NCBI GenBank assembly: GCA_028485475.2
Contig: CP144143.1
Location: forward strand, 620,001 to 684,000
Direction of reading: 5' to 3'
From: Chitinophagaceae bacterium C216
GTDB lineage: Bacteria; Bacteroidota; Bacteroidia; Chitinophagales; Chitinophagaceae
DNA length: 64,000 nucleotides
Shown here: positions 8,107 to 16,292 of the stretch, piece by piece
How positions within the stretch are numbered: the first letter of the stretch is position 1
Layout of the letters: each line of letters starts with the position of its first letter
Program-made: the position numbers and the translations under genes
Notes under the pieces: model-generated
The model's input: only the letters and a program-made list of their open reading frames with translations
Databases searched by the model: none
What the model was told of the DNA's origin: nothing

Positions 8107-8667
8107 ATGAAATTTCAAAAACGCTTACTACTTCCGTTATTTGTTTTAGTTCTATACAACGCAGCAGGTCAAACAGTATATGATACTCATCTTCAGGCCG
8201 CACAGAGATCTGGTATACCACTTATACAGAACAATTCTCAGCTAAACGCTCTTGTAAGTAAAAAAAAGCTGGTTAAAGTAGGTGTGCATCGTGGCTATAC
8301 TATTGCAAGACTTACACATAGCAAACCTTACCTTACCCCTCGCTCCTATAAAGTTTTGAAAGACCTCGGCAATACTTTTTATACAAGAAGCAAAAAGAAA
8401 ACTTTTACAGTTACATCGGTTACGCGTACATTATATGATCAGAAACGATTATCGCGTATAAATACTAATGCTGTTACTACCAAACCCAGCTCCCATAATT
8501 ACGGCTGTTCTTTTGATATTTCTTATATAAGATTCAATAATCGTAAAGCTCCCAATACGCGATTGGAAAAATTGTTGGAAACCATTCTGACCGAATATCA
8601 AAAACAGGGCAAGCTGTACTTTATTAAAGAATACCGCGAAAAATGTTTTCATATTACTGTTAGATAG
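8107..8667 (+). CDS. DUF5715 family protein, M15-like peptidoglycan peptidase fold
   Basis: The protein has 186 residues from the ATG at 8107; the upstream TTG at 8083 falls in the fabG hairpin. It has a signal peptide (KFQKRLLLPLFVLVLYNAAGQ). The stretch PSSHNYGCSFDIS carries the H-x-x-G-x-x-x-D zinc arrangement of M15/VanY-type peptidases, and CFHITV near the end offers the last His. SVTRTLYDQKRLSRIN resembles the SGxR substrate region. It is likely a periplasmic peptidoglycan DD- or LD-carboxypeptidase-like enzyme. The family name DUF5715 is from memory. It starts 46 bases after fabG and may be read through the weak hairpin. Confidence 0.7.
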   Translation: MKFQKRLLLPLFVLVLYNAAGQTVYDTHLQAAQRSGIPLIQNNSQLNALVSKKKLVKVGVHRGYTIARLTHSKPYLTPRSYKVLKDLGNTFYTRSKKKTFTVTSVTRTLYDQKRLSRINTNAVTTKPSSHNYGCSFDISYIRFNNRKAPNTRLEKLLETILTEYQKQGKLYFIKEYREKCFHITVR

Positions 8668-8757
8668 CAATTATTATTCATATTTGCGAAATTAGATTCA
8701 TATTTATCCGTTATCTTTAAAAACAATATTCATCACAACTCATTTTTTTCCGCGCTC

Positions 8758-9999
8758 ATGTTGTATTTGCGGCACTTAGAATTTTTAAAGCTGGTTTTCA
8801 TACACGGCCTTACGGCTTTTGGTGGGCCCCAAGCGCATCTGGCAATGATGATGAAAACTTTTGTAAAGCAAAGGCCGTATGTTACTGAGCAGGAATTGAT
8901 GGAGTATACTGCTTTTTGCCAGCTGTTACCCGGAGCTTCTTCTACTCAAACGCTTACATTAATTGGGTTTAAACGAGGAGGTCCAGTACTGGCTATATTA
9001 ACCTTGCTTGTATGGATTTTACCTGCATGCACTATCATGTGTGCGCTTTCCTTTTTTGTAGAGTATATCGAAGGTTCATCTCGGCACACAGATATTTTTA
9101 AATTTATAGTACCCATGGCGGCAGGCTTTCTAATCTTTGCCTGTATCAGCTCTTTACCTTACTCCGTAAAAAATTTGATAACCGGAGTAATTGCTGTAAT
9201 TACCGCCATTGCTACATTTCTATTCTTTGGCAAACCCTATATAGTTCCTATTCTTATTATTGCCAGTGGAATTGTCACCAATCTGAGTCGCAAGCGTATA
9301 CCGCAAACAGACACCAAACCCGGAAAAATCAGATGGTGGAACATCTGGCTCTTTGCGATTATTTTCATTATTGCGGGTGTGCTTAGTGAAACTGCGCGTA
9401 AAAACGACTGGACTTATCGCAAGCCTATCAATTTATTCGAACATACGTATCGTATGGGCAGTCTGGTTTTCGGTGGCGGAAATGTGTTGATGCCGATAAT
9501 GTATGAACAGTTTAGCGTAAGACCTGAAGCAGTGAAAAACAAAAACCCTAATGTTATACAAATAGGAAAAAAGGAAATGCTTACCGGTATCGGTATTGTG
9601 CGTGCCGTACCGGGTCCGGTTTTTTCCATTGCTTCCTATTCGGGCGGACTAGCCCTGAAAGACATGGGACCATCTATGCAAATTCTGGGAGGAGTGATTG
9701 GAATGATTGGCATTTTTCTTCCTAGTGCATTGCTGGTGCTTTTCTTTTTTCCTATTTGGAATATGTTGAAGAAATATGCCGTAATTTATCGATCTCTCGA
9801 AGGTATTAATGCTGCCGTACTAGGTATTATGATTGGTTCTACTTTTTACATTCTGAAAGATGTGATATTGTTTGACGGAAGCACTTTGGGATTTTGGAAT
9901 ATTGCCATCATTCTCGGTTCGGCCTTTGCGCTGATATTTACTCGCATTCCACCACCCATTCTGGTAGCAGTAAGTATTGCATTGGGTTATTTTCTATAA
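8758..9999 (+). CDS. chrA: Chromate transporter family protein ChrA (two-domain)
   Basis: The 413-residue polytopic membrane protein has two homologous halves, the long-chain ChrA (CHR) architecture. The first half has [18 protein letters not shown] and [20 protein letters not shown]; the second has [15 protein letters not shown] and [19 protein letters not shown]. Known members export chromate across the inner membrane, but many Bacteroidota copies have no link to chromate resistance and the physiological anion may differ. It is flanked by fabG/DUF5715 on the same strand and overlaps the 3' end of the convergent nadD by 13 bases. No regulator is adjacent. Confidence 0.85.
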   Translation: MLYLRHLEFLKLVFIHGLTAFGGPQAHLAMMMKTFVKQRPYVTEQELMEYTAFCQLLPGASSTQTLTLIGFKRGGPVLAILTLLVWILPACTIMCALSFFVEYIEGSSRHTDIFKFIVPMAAGFLIFACISSLPYSVKNLITGVIAVITAIATFLFFGKPYIVPILIIASGIVTNLSRKRIPQTDTKPGKIRWWNIWLFAIIFIIAGVLSETARKNDWTYRKPINLFEHTYRMGSLVFGGGNVLMPIMYEQFSVRPEAVKNKNPNVIQIGKKEMLTGIGIVRAVPGPVFSIASYSGGLALKDMGPSMQILGGVIGMIGIFLPSALLVLFFFPIWNMLKKYAVIYRSLEGINAAVLGIMIGSTFYILKDVILFDGSTLGFWNIAIILGSAFALIFTRIPPPILVAVSIALGYFL

Positions 10000-10559
10000 T
10001 AGCCGCCCTTTTCAATTTCTTCAATAACGTTGTCGGGTAAAAGGTATTTTACTGATTTTCTTTCCTTGATTAAACGCCTAATATGCGTAGCAGAAATTTC
10101 AAGTAATGGAGCCTCCAATACTTTTACTTTTGATGTAGAATCGACAGAAATATCAAAACATGGTCGATTATATACTAATATTTCATAATTTTCTAATATA
10201 TAAGAGGCGTTTTTCCACCGATGTATATTTTGGAAGCTGTCCCCACCCATAATGATAGCAAACTCGTGCTGTGGATATTTTTCAGTGAGATGTGCTAGAG
10301 TAATTGCTGTGTAAGAAGGTCGCGGTAAAGTAAATTCAATATCACTGGCCTTCATTCGAATATCGCCCTCAATAGCTAGATTGACTAAATGATAGCGGTG
10401 ATTTTCGTTGAGCAGAGATGCAGATTCTTTGAATGGGTTTTGAGGAGATACTATAAACCATACACGTTCTACCCATTCTTCATTCAAGATATGATTTGCA
10501 ATGATGAGATGGCCGTGATGGATAGGATTAAAGGAACCAAAATAAAGTCCGATTTTCAT
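9987..10559 (-). CDS. nadD: Nicotinate-nucleotide adenylyltransferase NadD
   Basis: The 190-residue nucleotidyltransferase has [20 protein letters not shown], holding the HxGH ATP site, and the distal motif [15 protein letters not shown] (the SxTxxR motif), which binds the phosphates. It adenylates nicotinate mononucleotide to deamido-NAD in the cytoplasm. The length fits the family (about 190-215). nadA, an earlier enzyme of the same pathway, is in this window at 19 kb. It lies 8 bases downstream of feoA and is therefore probably co-transcribed with it. Its 3' end overlaps chrA tail to tail. Confidence 0.92.
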   Translation of the reverse strand: MKIGLYFGSFNPIHHGHLIIANHILNEEWVERVWFIVSPQNPFKESASLLNENHRYHLVNLAIEGDIRMKASDIEFTLPRPSYTAITLAHLTEKYPQHEFAIIMGGDSFQNIHRWKNASYILENYEILVYNRPCFDISVDSTSKVKVLEAPLLEISATHIRRLIKERKSVKYLLPDNVIEEIEKGGYYRK

Positions 10560-10567
10560 TAGGGGTA

Positions 10568-10798
10568 TTATTCGCCAGTATGTACAACAATATGTTTTGC
10601 TTCATCTGTTCTAAGGCTTAGCAGATAGCCCGCCACAGAAACAGACATAGGGTCATTGAACAATGCCTTTTGTACTACTTCAATTTTTTCGCCCGGCAAG
10701 CACCCCATTTCCATTAACTTCAAAAAAATTTCCTCGGTAGTAAATTTCACGATAGTTGCTATCTGGCCCGGTTCTAAATCAGACAATAATAATTCCAT
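10568..10798 (-). CDS. feoA: FeoA domain protein
   Basis: A 76-residue SH3-like FeoA protein: LSDLEPGQIATIVKF, LKLMEMGCLPGEKIEVV (the conserved L-x-x-M-G-x-x-P-G) and PMSVSVAGYLLSLRTDEAKHIVV. FeoA is the small cytoplasmic partner of the ferrous-iron permease FeoB. Here it is paired with nadD and not with feoB, which is encoded alone at 45.4-47.6 kb. A TAGCTTTG -7 box ends 5 bases before the ATG, so the mRNA is nearly leaderless. The family is clear; function with the distant FeoB is inferred. Confidence 0.88.
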   Translation of the reverse strand: MELLLSDLEPGQIATIVKFTTEEIFLKLMEMGCLPGEKIEVVQKALFNDPMSVSVAGYLLSLRTDEAKHIVVHTGE

Positions 10799-10802
10799 AA
10801 TG

Positions 10803-10810
10803 CAAAGCTA
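10803..10810 (-). promoter_or_regulatory. -7 promoter box of feoA-nadD
   Basis: TAGCTTTG on the minus strand matches TAnnTTTG and lies 4 bases upstream of the feoA ATG. Confidence 0.6.
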
Positions 10811-10848
10811 AGCATTGTTGTTTGTGTTTTGTTTACGAATTTTGGAAC

Positions 10849-11286
10849 ATGTCGTTAAAAAATTTTTCTATTCGATTTTACTTTCAGAAGCCTATTACTT
10901 TAAAAGAAAGAAGGCGACTAAAAGATTTTTTGATACAGCAATTACGCAAGGTTGGAAAAACCGGAGCTGAAATAAATTATGTGTTTTGCTCAGATGAAGA
11001 ACTTCTTTCCATAAATCAAACACATCTAAATCACGATTACTATACTGATATTATAACGTTCGATCTTTCAGAAAAAAATTCTCCAAATCTGGTATCTGAT
11101 ATTTATATCAGCACAGACAGGGTAAAAGACAATGCGAAAGCTTTTAATGTGCCGCAAAACACAGAGTTATTGCGTGTAATTTTTCATGGCGTGTTACATC
11201 TCATAGGTTATAAGGATAAAACCTTAGAAGATCAAGCTCAAATGAGATCGATGGAGGAACAATGGTTAAAAACCTACCTTTCTTAA
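10849..11286 (+). CDS. ybeY: Endoribonuclease YbeY (16S rRNA maturation, quality control)
   Basis: The protein has 145 residues from the ATG at 10849 (MSLKNFSIRF); a longer reading from 10822 overlaps the divergent promoter region. Family landmarks are VGKTGAEINYVFCSDEELLSIN, the TDIITFDLSE block and ISTDRVKDNA, then the metal motif HGVLHLIGYKDK. YbeY is a zinc RNase needed for 16S rRNA 3' end processing and ribosome quality control. Two His of the classic H-x3-H-x5-H motif are present, but the third is Lys/Asp (GYKDK in place of GYDH). I recall this form as normal in Bacteroidota, where the Asp may serve as ligand. It lies just upstream of the parS cluster and mnmG. Confidence 0.9.
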   Translation: MSLKNFSIRFYFQKPITLKERRRLKDFLIQQLRKVGKTGAEINYVFCSDEELLSINQTHLNHDYYTDIITFDLSEKNSPNLVSDIYISTDRVKDNAKAFNVPQNTELLRVIFHGVLHLIGYKDKTLEDQAQMRSMEEQWLKTYLS

Positions 11287-11311
11287 TCTTTCAAAATACA
11301 TTTTTACTTTA

Positions 11312-11327
11312 CGTTCCACGTGAAACA
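11312..11327. other. parS: parS centromere site 1
   Basis: CGTTCCACGTGAAACA matches the ParB binding consensus TGTTnCACGTGAAACA in 15 of 16 positions. It is the first of three such sites in under 100 bases between ybeY and mnmG. Confidence 0.85.
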
Positions 11328-11351
11328 CTTTGTTTTTCAAACTACTTATTA

Positions 11352-11367
11352 TGTTCCACGTGGAACC
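11352..11367. other. parS: parS centromere site 2
   Basis: TGTTCCACGTGGAACC is a parS variant with a perfect 14-base palindromic core (GTTCCACGTGGAAC). Its centre lies 40 bases from that of site 1. Confidence 0.82.
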
Positions 11368-11392
11368 TTAAACTCTCTTCAAAATTTCGTTC

Positions 11393-11408
11393 TGTTTCAC
11401 GTGAAACA
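11393..11408. other. parS: parS centromere site 3
   Basis: TGTTTCACGTGAAACA is the exact parS consensus and a perfect 16-base palindrome. Its centre lies 41 bases from that of site 2, and it ends 62 bases before the mnmG promoter box. Confidence 0.92.
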
Positions 11409-11470
11409 TAGTTTATCGTATTAATATTGTCATTTCACACATAGGAGGCTGCAGTCGTTTTAATAATTGT

Positions 11471-11478
11471 TACTTTTG
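11471..11478 (+). promoter_or_regulatory. -7 promoter box of mnmG
   Basis: TACTTTTG matches TAnnTTTG. Only 7 bases separate it from the ATG at 11486, so the transcript should be leaderless or nearly so. Confidence 0.65.
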
Positions 11479-11485
11479 CACCCTT

Positions 11486-13354
11486 ATGTTTCCAGAATAC
11501 GATGTTATAGTAGTTGGTGCCGGACATGCCGGTTGTGAAGCAGCAGCGGCTGCTGCCAATATGGGCTCCAAGACCCTATTGGTAACCATGAATATGCAAA
11601 CTATCGCCCAAATGAGCTGTAATCCTGCAATGGGAGGTATTGCAAAAGGTCAGATTATCCGTGAAATTGATGCAATGGGCGGCTACTCAGGGATTGTGAC
11701 GGACCATACTATGATTCAGTTTAGAATGCTGAATCGATCTAAAGGCCCGGCTATGTGGAGCCCTCGTGCACAAAGCGATAGAATGCTTTTTTCTGCAAAA
11801 TGGAGGGAAATGCTGGAACAAACACCTAACCTGGATTTTTATCAGGATATGGTGAAAGGTTTATTAGTAAAAGATAAGCGTGTATGCGGTGTTATTACCG
11901 GATTGGGGCATGAAATAAAAGGAAAAGCAATTGTTTTAACCAATGGAACCTTCCTGAATGGTGTAATTCATATAGGGGAAAAGCAGTTTGGCGGTGGTCG
12001 TGTGGCTGAAAAAGCAGCTAGTGGTATTACGGAGCAGCTAGTGGAACTAGGATTTGAAAGTGATAGGTTAAAGACTGGAACACCTCCTAGAATTGATGGT
12101 CGCAGTTTGGATTATTCCAAAATGGAAATCCAAAACGGAGATGAAGAAATAATAGGCTTTTCATTTACTGATACTCCTAAACTTAACCCCAAACAACAAC
12201 GTTGCTGCTGGATTACTTACACCAATACAAAGGTGCATGATATCTTAAAAACCGGATTCGACAGGAGCCCGATGTTTACCGGTAGAATAGATGGTGTAGG
12301 TCCCCGATATTGTCCCAGCATCGAGGATAAGATTAATCGCTTTGCAGAGAGGGATCGTCACCAATTATTTGTAGAGCCCGAAGGATGGAATACTGTAGAA
12401 ATATATGTGAATGGATTTTCTACATCTTTACCAGAAGAAGTACAATATGAAGCCCTCCGGAATGTACCGGGTTTTGAAAATGCAAGAATGTTTCGTCCGG
12501 GTTATGCAATCGAATACGACTACTTCCCACCTACACAGCTTAAACATACACTTGAAACGAAGTTGATAGACAACTTATTCTTTGCTGGTCAAATCAACGG
12601 TACAACCGGGTATGAAGAAGCGGCATGCCAAGGCCTAATGGCCGGTATTAATGCGCATCTTAAAGTACAGGAAAAAGATGGGTTAGTCTTACAAAGAAGT
12701 GAAGCATACATTGGCGTATTGATAGATGACCTTATCAGCAAGGGTACTGAAGAGCCTTATAGAATGTTTACTTCCCGTGCTGAATATCGTACCCTGCTCA
12801 GACAAGATAATGCAGATGCACGCTTAACTCCCATCAGTTACAAATTAGGCTTGGCCAGTGAAGAGAGAATGGAAAGAGTGACCCAAAAGAACGAAAACGT
12901 GGCTAACATTATTGCTATTCTAAAAAGCACAGTTTTCAAACCCGAGGATATCAATCCATTCCTAAAACACATCAACTCTTCTGAAATTGTAGAAAAGCAA
13001 AAAGCTGATAAAATTCTTCTCCGACCTAGTGTGGAATTGGAAGATTTGGCACAGGCTGTGCCCGCTCTTGGAGAAGCTCTTAAAAAATACAATAAAGAAG
13101 AAATTGAGCAAGCTTCAATACAAGTAAAATATCAGACTTACATCGAAAAAGAAAGAGAAATTGTGGCACGTATGAGCGAGATGGAAAATCTGGTCATTCC
13201 TGAAAACTTTGATTATACAAAAATCAGCTCTTTAGGCAACGAAGCACGCGAAAAATTAAGCAAAGTAAAGCCGCGTACTTTAGGTCAGGCTACCCGTATC
13301 TCTGGCATTAACCCAAGTGATATACAAATTTTAATGGTGTACATGGGTAGATAA
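11486..13354 (+). CDS. mnmG: tRNA uridine-34 modification enzyme MnmG (GidA)
   Basis: The 622-residue FAD protein starts at the dinucleotide-binding motif VIVVGAGHAGCEAA. It has the family blocks AQMSCNPAMGGIAKG (with Cys), MIQFRMLNRSKGPAMWSPRAQ, LKTGTPPRI, CCWITYTN and the C-terminal TLGQATRISGINPSDI. With MnmE it adds the carboxymethylaminomethyl group to U34 of certain tRNAs, using methylene-THF, FAD and NADH. The length is typical (about 620-630). The old name gidA (glucose-inhibited division) comes from its position next to oriC in many bacteria, which fits the parS sites just upstream and the origin candidate 7 kb downstream. It is monocistronic with its own promoter and terminator. Confidence 0.97.
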   Translation: MFPEYDVIVVGAGHAGCEAAAAAANMGSKTLLVTMNMQTIAQMSCNPAMGGIAKGQIIREIDAMGGYSGIVTDHTMIQFRMLNRSKGPAMWSPRAQSDRMLFSAKWREMLEQTPNLDFYQDMVKGLLVKDKRVCGVITGLGHEIKGKAIVLTNGTFLNGVIHIGEKQFGGGRVAEKAASGITEQLVELGFESDRLKTGTPPRIDGRSLDYSKMEIQNGDEEIIGFSFTDTPKLNPKQQRCCWITYTNTKVHDILKTGFDRSPMFTGRIDGVGPRYCPSIEDKINRFAERDRHQLFVEPEGWNTVEIYVNGFSTSLPEEVQYEALRNVPGFENARMFRPGYAIEYDYFPPTQLKHTLETKLIDNLFFAGQINGTTGYEEAACQGLMAGINAHLKVQEKDGLVLQRSEAYIGVLIDDLISKGTEEPYRMFTSRAEYRTLLRQDNADARLTPISYKLGLASEERMERVTQKNENVANIIAILKSTVFKPEDINPFLKHINSSEIVEKQKADKILLRPSVELEDLAQAVPALGEALKKYNKEEIEQASIQVKYQTYIEKEREIVARMSEMENLVIPENFDYTKISSLGNEAREKLSKVKPRTLGQATRISGINPSDIQILMVYMGR

Positions 13355-13377
13355 GCCCCTTCGTTCTCTATTACTAA

Positions 13378-13424
13378 TACCTAGAACATACTATATTTTC
13401 ATTGCTGATGTTCTAGGTATTTTT
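13378..13424 (+). terminator. Intrinsic terminator after mnmG
   Basis: Perfect 12-base stem TACCTAGAACAT / ATGTTCTAGGTA with an 18-base loop, then TTTTT. The remaining sequence to the tRNA (13425-13600) is very AT-rich and holds no gene I can support. Confidence 0.75.
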
Positions 13425-13603
13425 ATCCCTTCTTATAAAGAATAGTATTATATTAAATTATAATAATATATTAATTATAAATAATTTCTCTTCGCCCCTT
13501 CCTGAATTTTCCTATTGCTAACGTAGTATGATAGGATAATCAATAAAGCTAAACGGGATTTTTTATCGGCCTTTCTAAGAATAAAACGAATAAATAAATA
13601 AGA

Positions 13604-13635
13604 AAATAAAAAACCCTTGCCGATTAGCAAGGGTT
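13604..13635 (-). terminator. Intrinsic terminator after tRNA-Phe
   Basis: Nine-base stem AACCCTTGC / GCAAGGGTT with a 6-base loop, followed on the minus strand by a run of T. It begins two bases past the tRNA 3' end. Confidence 0.85.
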
Positions 13636-13636
13636 G

Positions 13637-13709
13637 TGGTGTGGGCCGGAATCGAACCGGCGACACAAGGATTTTCAGTCCTTTGCTCTACCAACTGAGC
13701 TACCGCACC
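13637..13709 (-). tRNA. tRNA-Phe (anticodon GAA)
   Basis: A 73-nt cloverleaf on the minus strand. The acceptor 5' arm is GGTGCGG, the D-arm GCTC...GAGC, the anticodon stem AAGGA/TCCTT with loop CTGAAAA (anticodon GAA at 13674-13676), and the T-arm GCCGG/CCGGC with loop TTCGATT; the discriminator is A73. CCA is not encoded. The 3' acceptor arm reads CCACACC, so six of seven pairs form and position 5-68 is a C-A mismatch, which is unusual. It stands alone between mnmG and recQ with its own terminator. Confidence 0.95.
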
Positions 13710-13783
13710 GACCGTTTTAACGGGGCAGCAAAAATAAAGGTTTTTAATTAAAAATCTATTTTTTATGAAAATTTCTTGCAGAA

Positions 13784-16048
13784 TTACATACCATACTCAC
13801 TAAGGAATTTGATACGCATAATTTTTAACTGCTCCCAGTTGAAATCGAATTCTGCCAATTCCTTTTGTGCCACTTCAAGAGAGGAGGTTTCGCAAGTTTT
13901 GAAGTACTCCATAATTTCATACTGCTCATTCTCATCAAGCATCTCATCGATGGCATAACCGATATTGAGTTTAGTACCGCTGGCAGCTATGGTTTCCATT
14001 TCTTCTAGCAGTTCAGCAGTTTCCCACCCTCTATTCTTGGCAATTGTTTCCAAAGGAATTTTCTTATCGGTTTGTTGAATGATATACACTTTATCACCGC
14101 TTTTATTCACAACACTCTTCATCACGAAATCGTCGGGTTTTTCTATGTTGTTTTCTTCAACATACCGAGCAATCAACTCCACAAAGGGCTTTCCGTAACG
14201 ACGTGCTTTAGCACCACTAACACCCTGGCATTTTTCCAGCTCCTGTAAAGTTGTAGGATACAGTGTTGCCATATCTTGCAGAGATGTTTCCAAGAAAATA
14301 ACCCAGGGAACGAGTCCAATTTTTTTAGCTTCTTTCTGCCGCAGTTCTTTTAACATTTCAAAAAGACGCTCATCTACAACCGCTCCATCTGCCACATTAT
14401 CCATACCTTCATCATCATCTCCCATGGCCTCTTCAAAATTATTGTTCAGGACAATGCTGAAAGATTTTGGTTTTTTGAGGAACGCTGCTCCCTTATCGGT
14501 TATCTTCAATACACCATATTCTTCAATATCCTTGCGCAGCAATCCTTCTAAAATCATTTGTCGGAAAAGCGAGTTCCAAAAATGTGCATCTTTTTCCTTA
14601 CCGATACCAAAACTGGAAAGTCCTTCATGGCGGAACATCTTAACCTGAGGTGTTAGCTTGCCGGTGATAATAGTGACCATATAATCTGTAGCAAACTTTT
14701 CACCCAGCTCCTTGATAGCCTTTAATACAATGACAGCATCTTCCTTGGCCTCTATCTTCTCCTTTGGATTTTTACAATTATCACAGTTTCCACAGTTTTC
14801 TTGCGGAAACTCTTCGCCAAAGTAACTGAGTATTACTTTACGTCTACACACGCCGCTCTCGGCATATGCCACGATTTCATTTATTAATTGTGCACCTACT
14901 TCTCTTTCACTTAACGGCTTATCCCGCATAAGGTGCTCTAGCTTACTTACGTCTTTATGTGAGTAATAAAGAATACATTTTCCTTCTAATCCATCGCGTC
15001 CTGCCCTACCGGTTTCTTGATAATAGTTCTCGATCGACTTTGGAATATTATAATGTATCACAAACCGTACATCGGGCTTATCGATTCCCATACCAAAAGC
15101 GATAGTGGCCACAATCACCTGGACATCCTCACTTAGAAAATCGTCCTGTCTTTTAGCCCGCAATTTGGCATCCAACCCCGCATGATAAGCAACCGCCTTG
15201 ATACCATTTGCTTGTAAAATATCGGCTAGTTCCTCAGTAGTTTTGCGATTAAGGGTATAAATAATACCACTTTTATTTTTCATTCCCTTTATAAAGCGCA
15301 CAATGCTTTCGTGTGTTTGAGATTTTTTGATTTTGGGAATGATTTCATAATAAAGATTTTCCCTGTTGAAAGAAGAGATAAATATGTTGGGTTCTCTAAG
15401 ATCGAGATTCTTAATAATATCACTCTGAACCTTAGGTGTAGCAGTAGCGGTGAGAGCGATAACCGGCAAATTAGGATTAATCTTATCCATCATTTCGCGC
15501 AGTCTGCGATATTCCGGCCTAAAATCGTGTCCCCACTCACTTATACAATGCGCTTCATCTACCGCAAAGAAAGAAATGTTCAGATCGCTGAAGAATGAAA
15601 GATTTTCGGGTTTTGTTAGTGTTTCCGGAGCCACATATAAAAGTTTGGTTTTTCCGGAAATCAAATCGTCATGAACAGCCTTTATTTCCTTTTTGGTTAA
15701 AGTCGAATTTAAAAAGTGTGCAATCTCGTCATTGCTATTATATCCTCTTACCAGATCCACTTGGTTTTTCATTAAGGCTATGAGAGGTGATACGATAATG
15801 GCTACGCCGTCCGATATCATAGCCGGAAGCTGATAACACAGGCTTTTACCTCCTCCTGTTGGCATAATCACAAAAGTGTCTTTACCAGACAGTAAAGATT
15901 CTATTATTTCCTGCTGTTTTCCTTTAAATTGTTTAAAACCAAAGTATTTCTGCAGCGCTTCGTGCAAATCAACCTTTGTCTTCTTCGCAGCCTGCCCAGG
16001 CTCTTTTTTGGCTTTTTTTGGGGCAGCTTTTCCACTTTTGACACCCAT
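13784..16048 (-). CDS. recQ: ATP-dependent DNA helicase RecQ
   Basis: The 754-residue superfamily 2 helicase starts with a Lys/Ala-rich tail (residues 1-30). The helicase core follows: the P-loop PTGGGKSLCYQLPA, VDEAHCISEWGHDFRPEY (DEAH and the aromatic-rich loop), ALTATATP, and motif VI YQETGRAGRDG. The zinc-binding RQC part has CRRKVILSYFGE and CGNCDNC. A winged helix and an HRDC domain (LPWVIF..., CQGVSGAKARRYGKPF) follow, and the C-terminal extension after residue 640 resembles a helix-turn-helix (KIPLETIAKNRGWETAELL). RecQ unwinds DNA in recombination and replication-fork repair. The length is greater than E. coli RecQ (about 610) because of both extensions, a form common in Bacteroidota. 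Monocistronic. Confidence 0.95.
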   Translation of the reverse strand: MGVKSGKAAPKKAKKEPGQAAKKTKVDLHEALQKYFGFKQFKGKQQEIIESLLSGKDTFVIMPTGGGKSLCYQLPAMISDGVAIIVSPLIALMKNQVDLVRGYNSNDEIAHFLNSTLTKKEIKAVHDDLISGKTKLLYVAPETLTKPENLSFFSDLNISFFAVDEAHCISEWGHDFRPEYRRLREMMDKINPNLPVIALTATATPKVQSDIIKNLDLREPNIFISSFNRENLYYEIIPKIKKSQTHESIVRFIKGMKNKSGIIYTLNRKTTEELADILQANGIKAVAYHAGLDAKLRAKRQDDFLSEDVQVIVATIAFGMGIDKPDVRFVIHYNIPKSIENYYQETGRAGRDGLEGKCILYYSHKDVSKLEHLMRDKPLSEREVGAQLINEIVAYAESGVCRRKVILSYFGEEFPQENCGNCDNCKNPKEKIEAKEDAVIVLKAIKELGEKFATDYMVTIITGKLTPQVKMFRHEGLSSFGIGKEKDAHFWNSLFRQMILEGLLRKDIEEYGVLKITDKGAAFLKKPKSFSIVLNNNFEEAMGDDDEGMDNVADGAVVDERLFEMLKELRQKEAKKIGLVPWVIFLETSLQDMATLYPTTLQELEKCQGVSGAKARRYGKPFVELIARYVEENNIEKPDDFVMKSVVNKSGDKVYIIQQTDKKIPLETIAKNRGWETAELLEEMETIAASGTKLNIGYAIDEMLDENEQYEIMEYFKTCETSSLEVAQKELAEFDFNWEQLKIMRIKFLSEYGM

Positions 16049-16265
16049 TTTATCTATATTCCGTATTTTAACTTAAGCAAAATCATGCGTAAAAAAGATA
16101 CGCCAGATATTATTAAAAAAAAAATAATCTTTTTGGTGGTTGCTAAGTTACTGCTCTTAAAGGAACTCTACTAAGCAAAATTGGTTAAATTTTATTATCT
16201 CCAACCTTAATTTATATCCTCTGAAATAAGGTGGATAAACCTTTCGGAATTGACATATAAACCAA

Positions 16266-16273
16266 TACTTTTG
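16266..16273 (+). promoter_or_regulatory. -7 promoter box of the kdsD operon
   Basis: TACTTTTG matches TAnnTTTG and lies 19 bases before the kdsD ATG at 16293. It excludes the TTG at 16278 as a start. Confidence 0.6.
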
Positions 16274-16292
16274 CTTTTTGTTACCCTTGTGT

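Noticed and set aside
13440-13490. Very AT-rich tract after mnmG as an alternative origin
   Set aside because: It has no DnaA boxes or triplet array; it looks like ordinary intergenic sequence between a terminator and the tRNA.
13475-13666. A 63-codon leftward frame ending beyond tRNA-Phe
   Set aside because: Its start lies inside the tRNA gene and its body crosses the tRNA terminator; no protein likeness.
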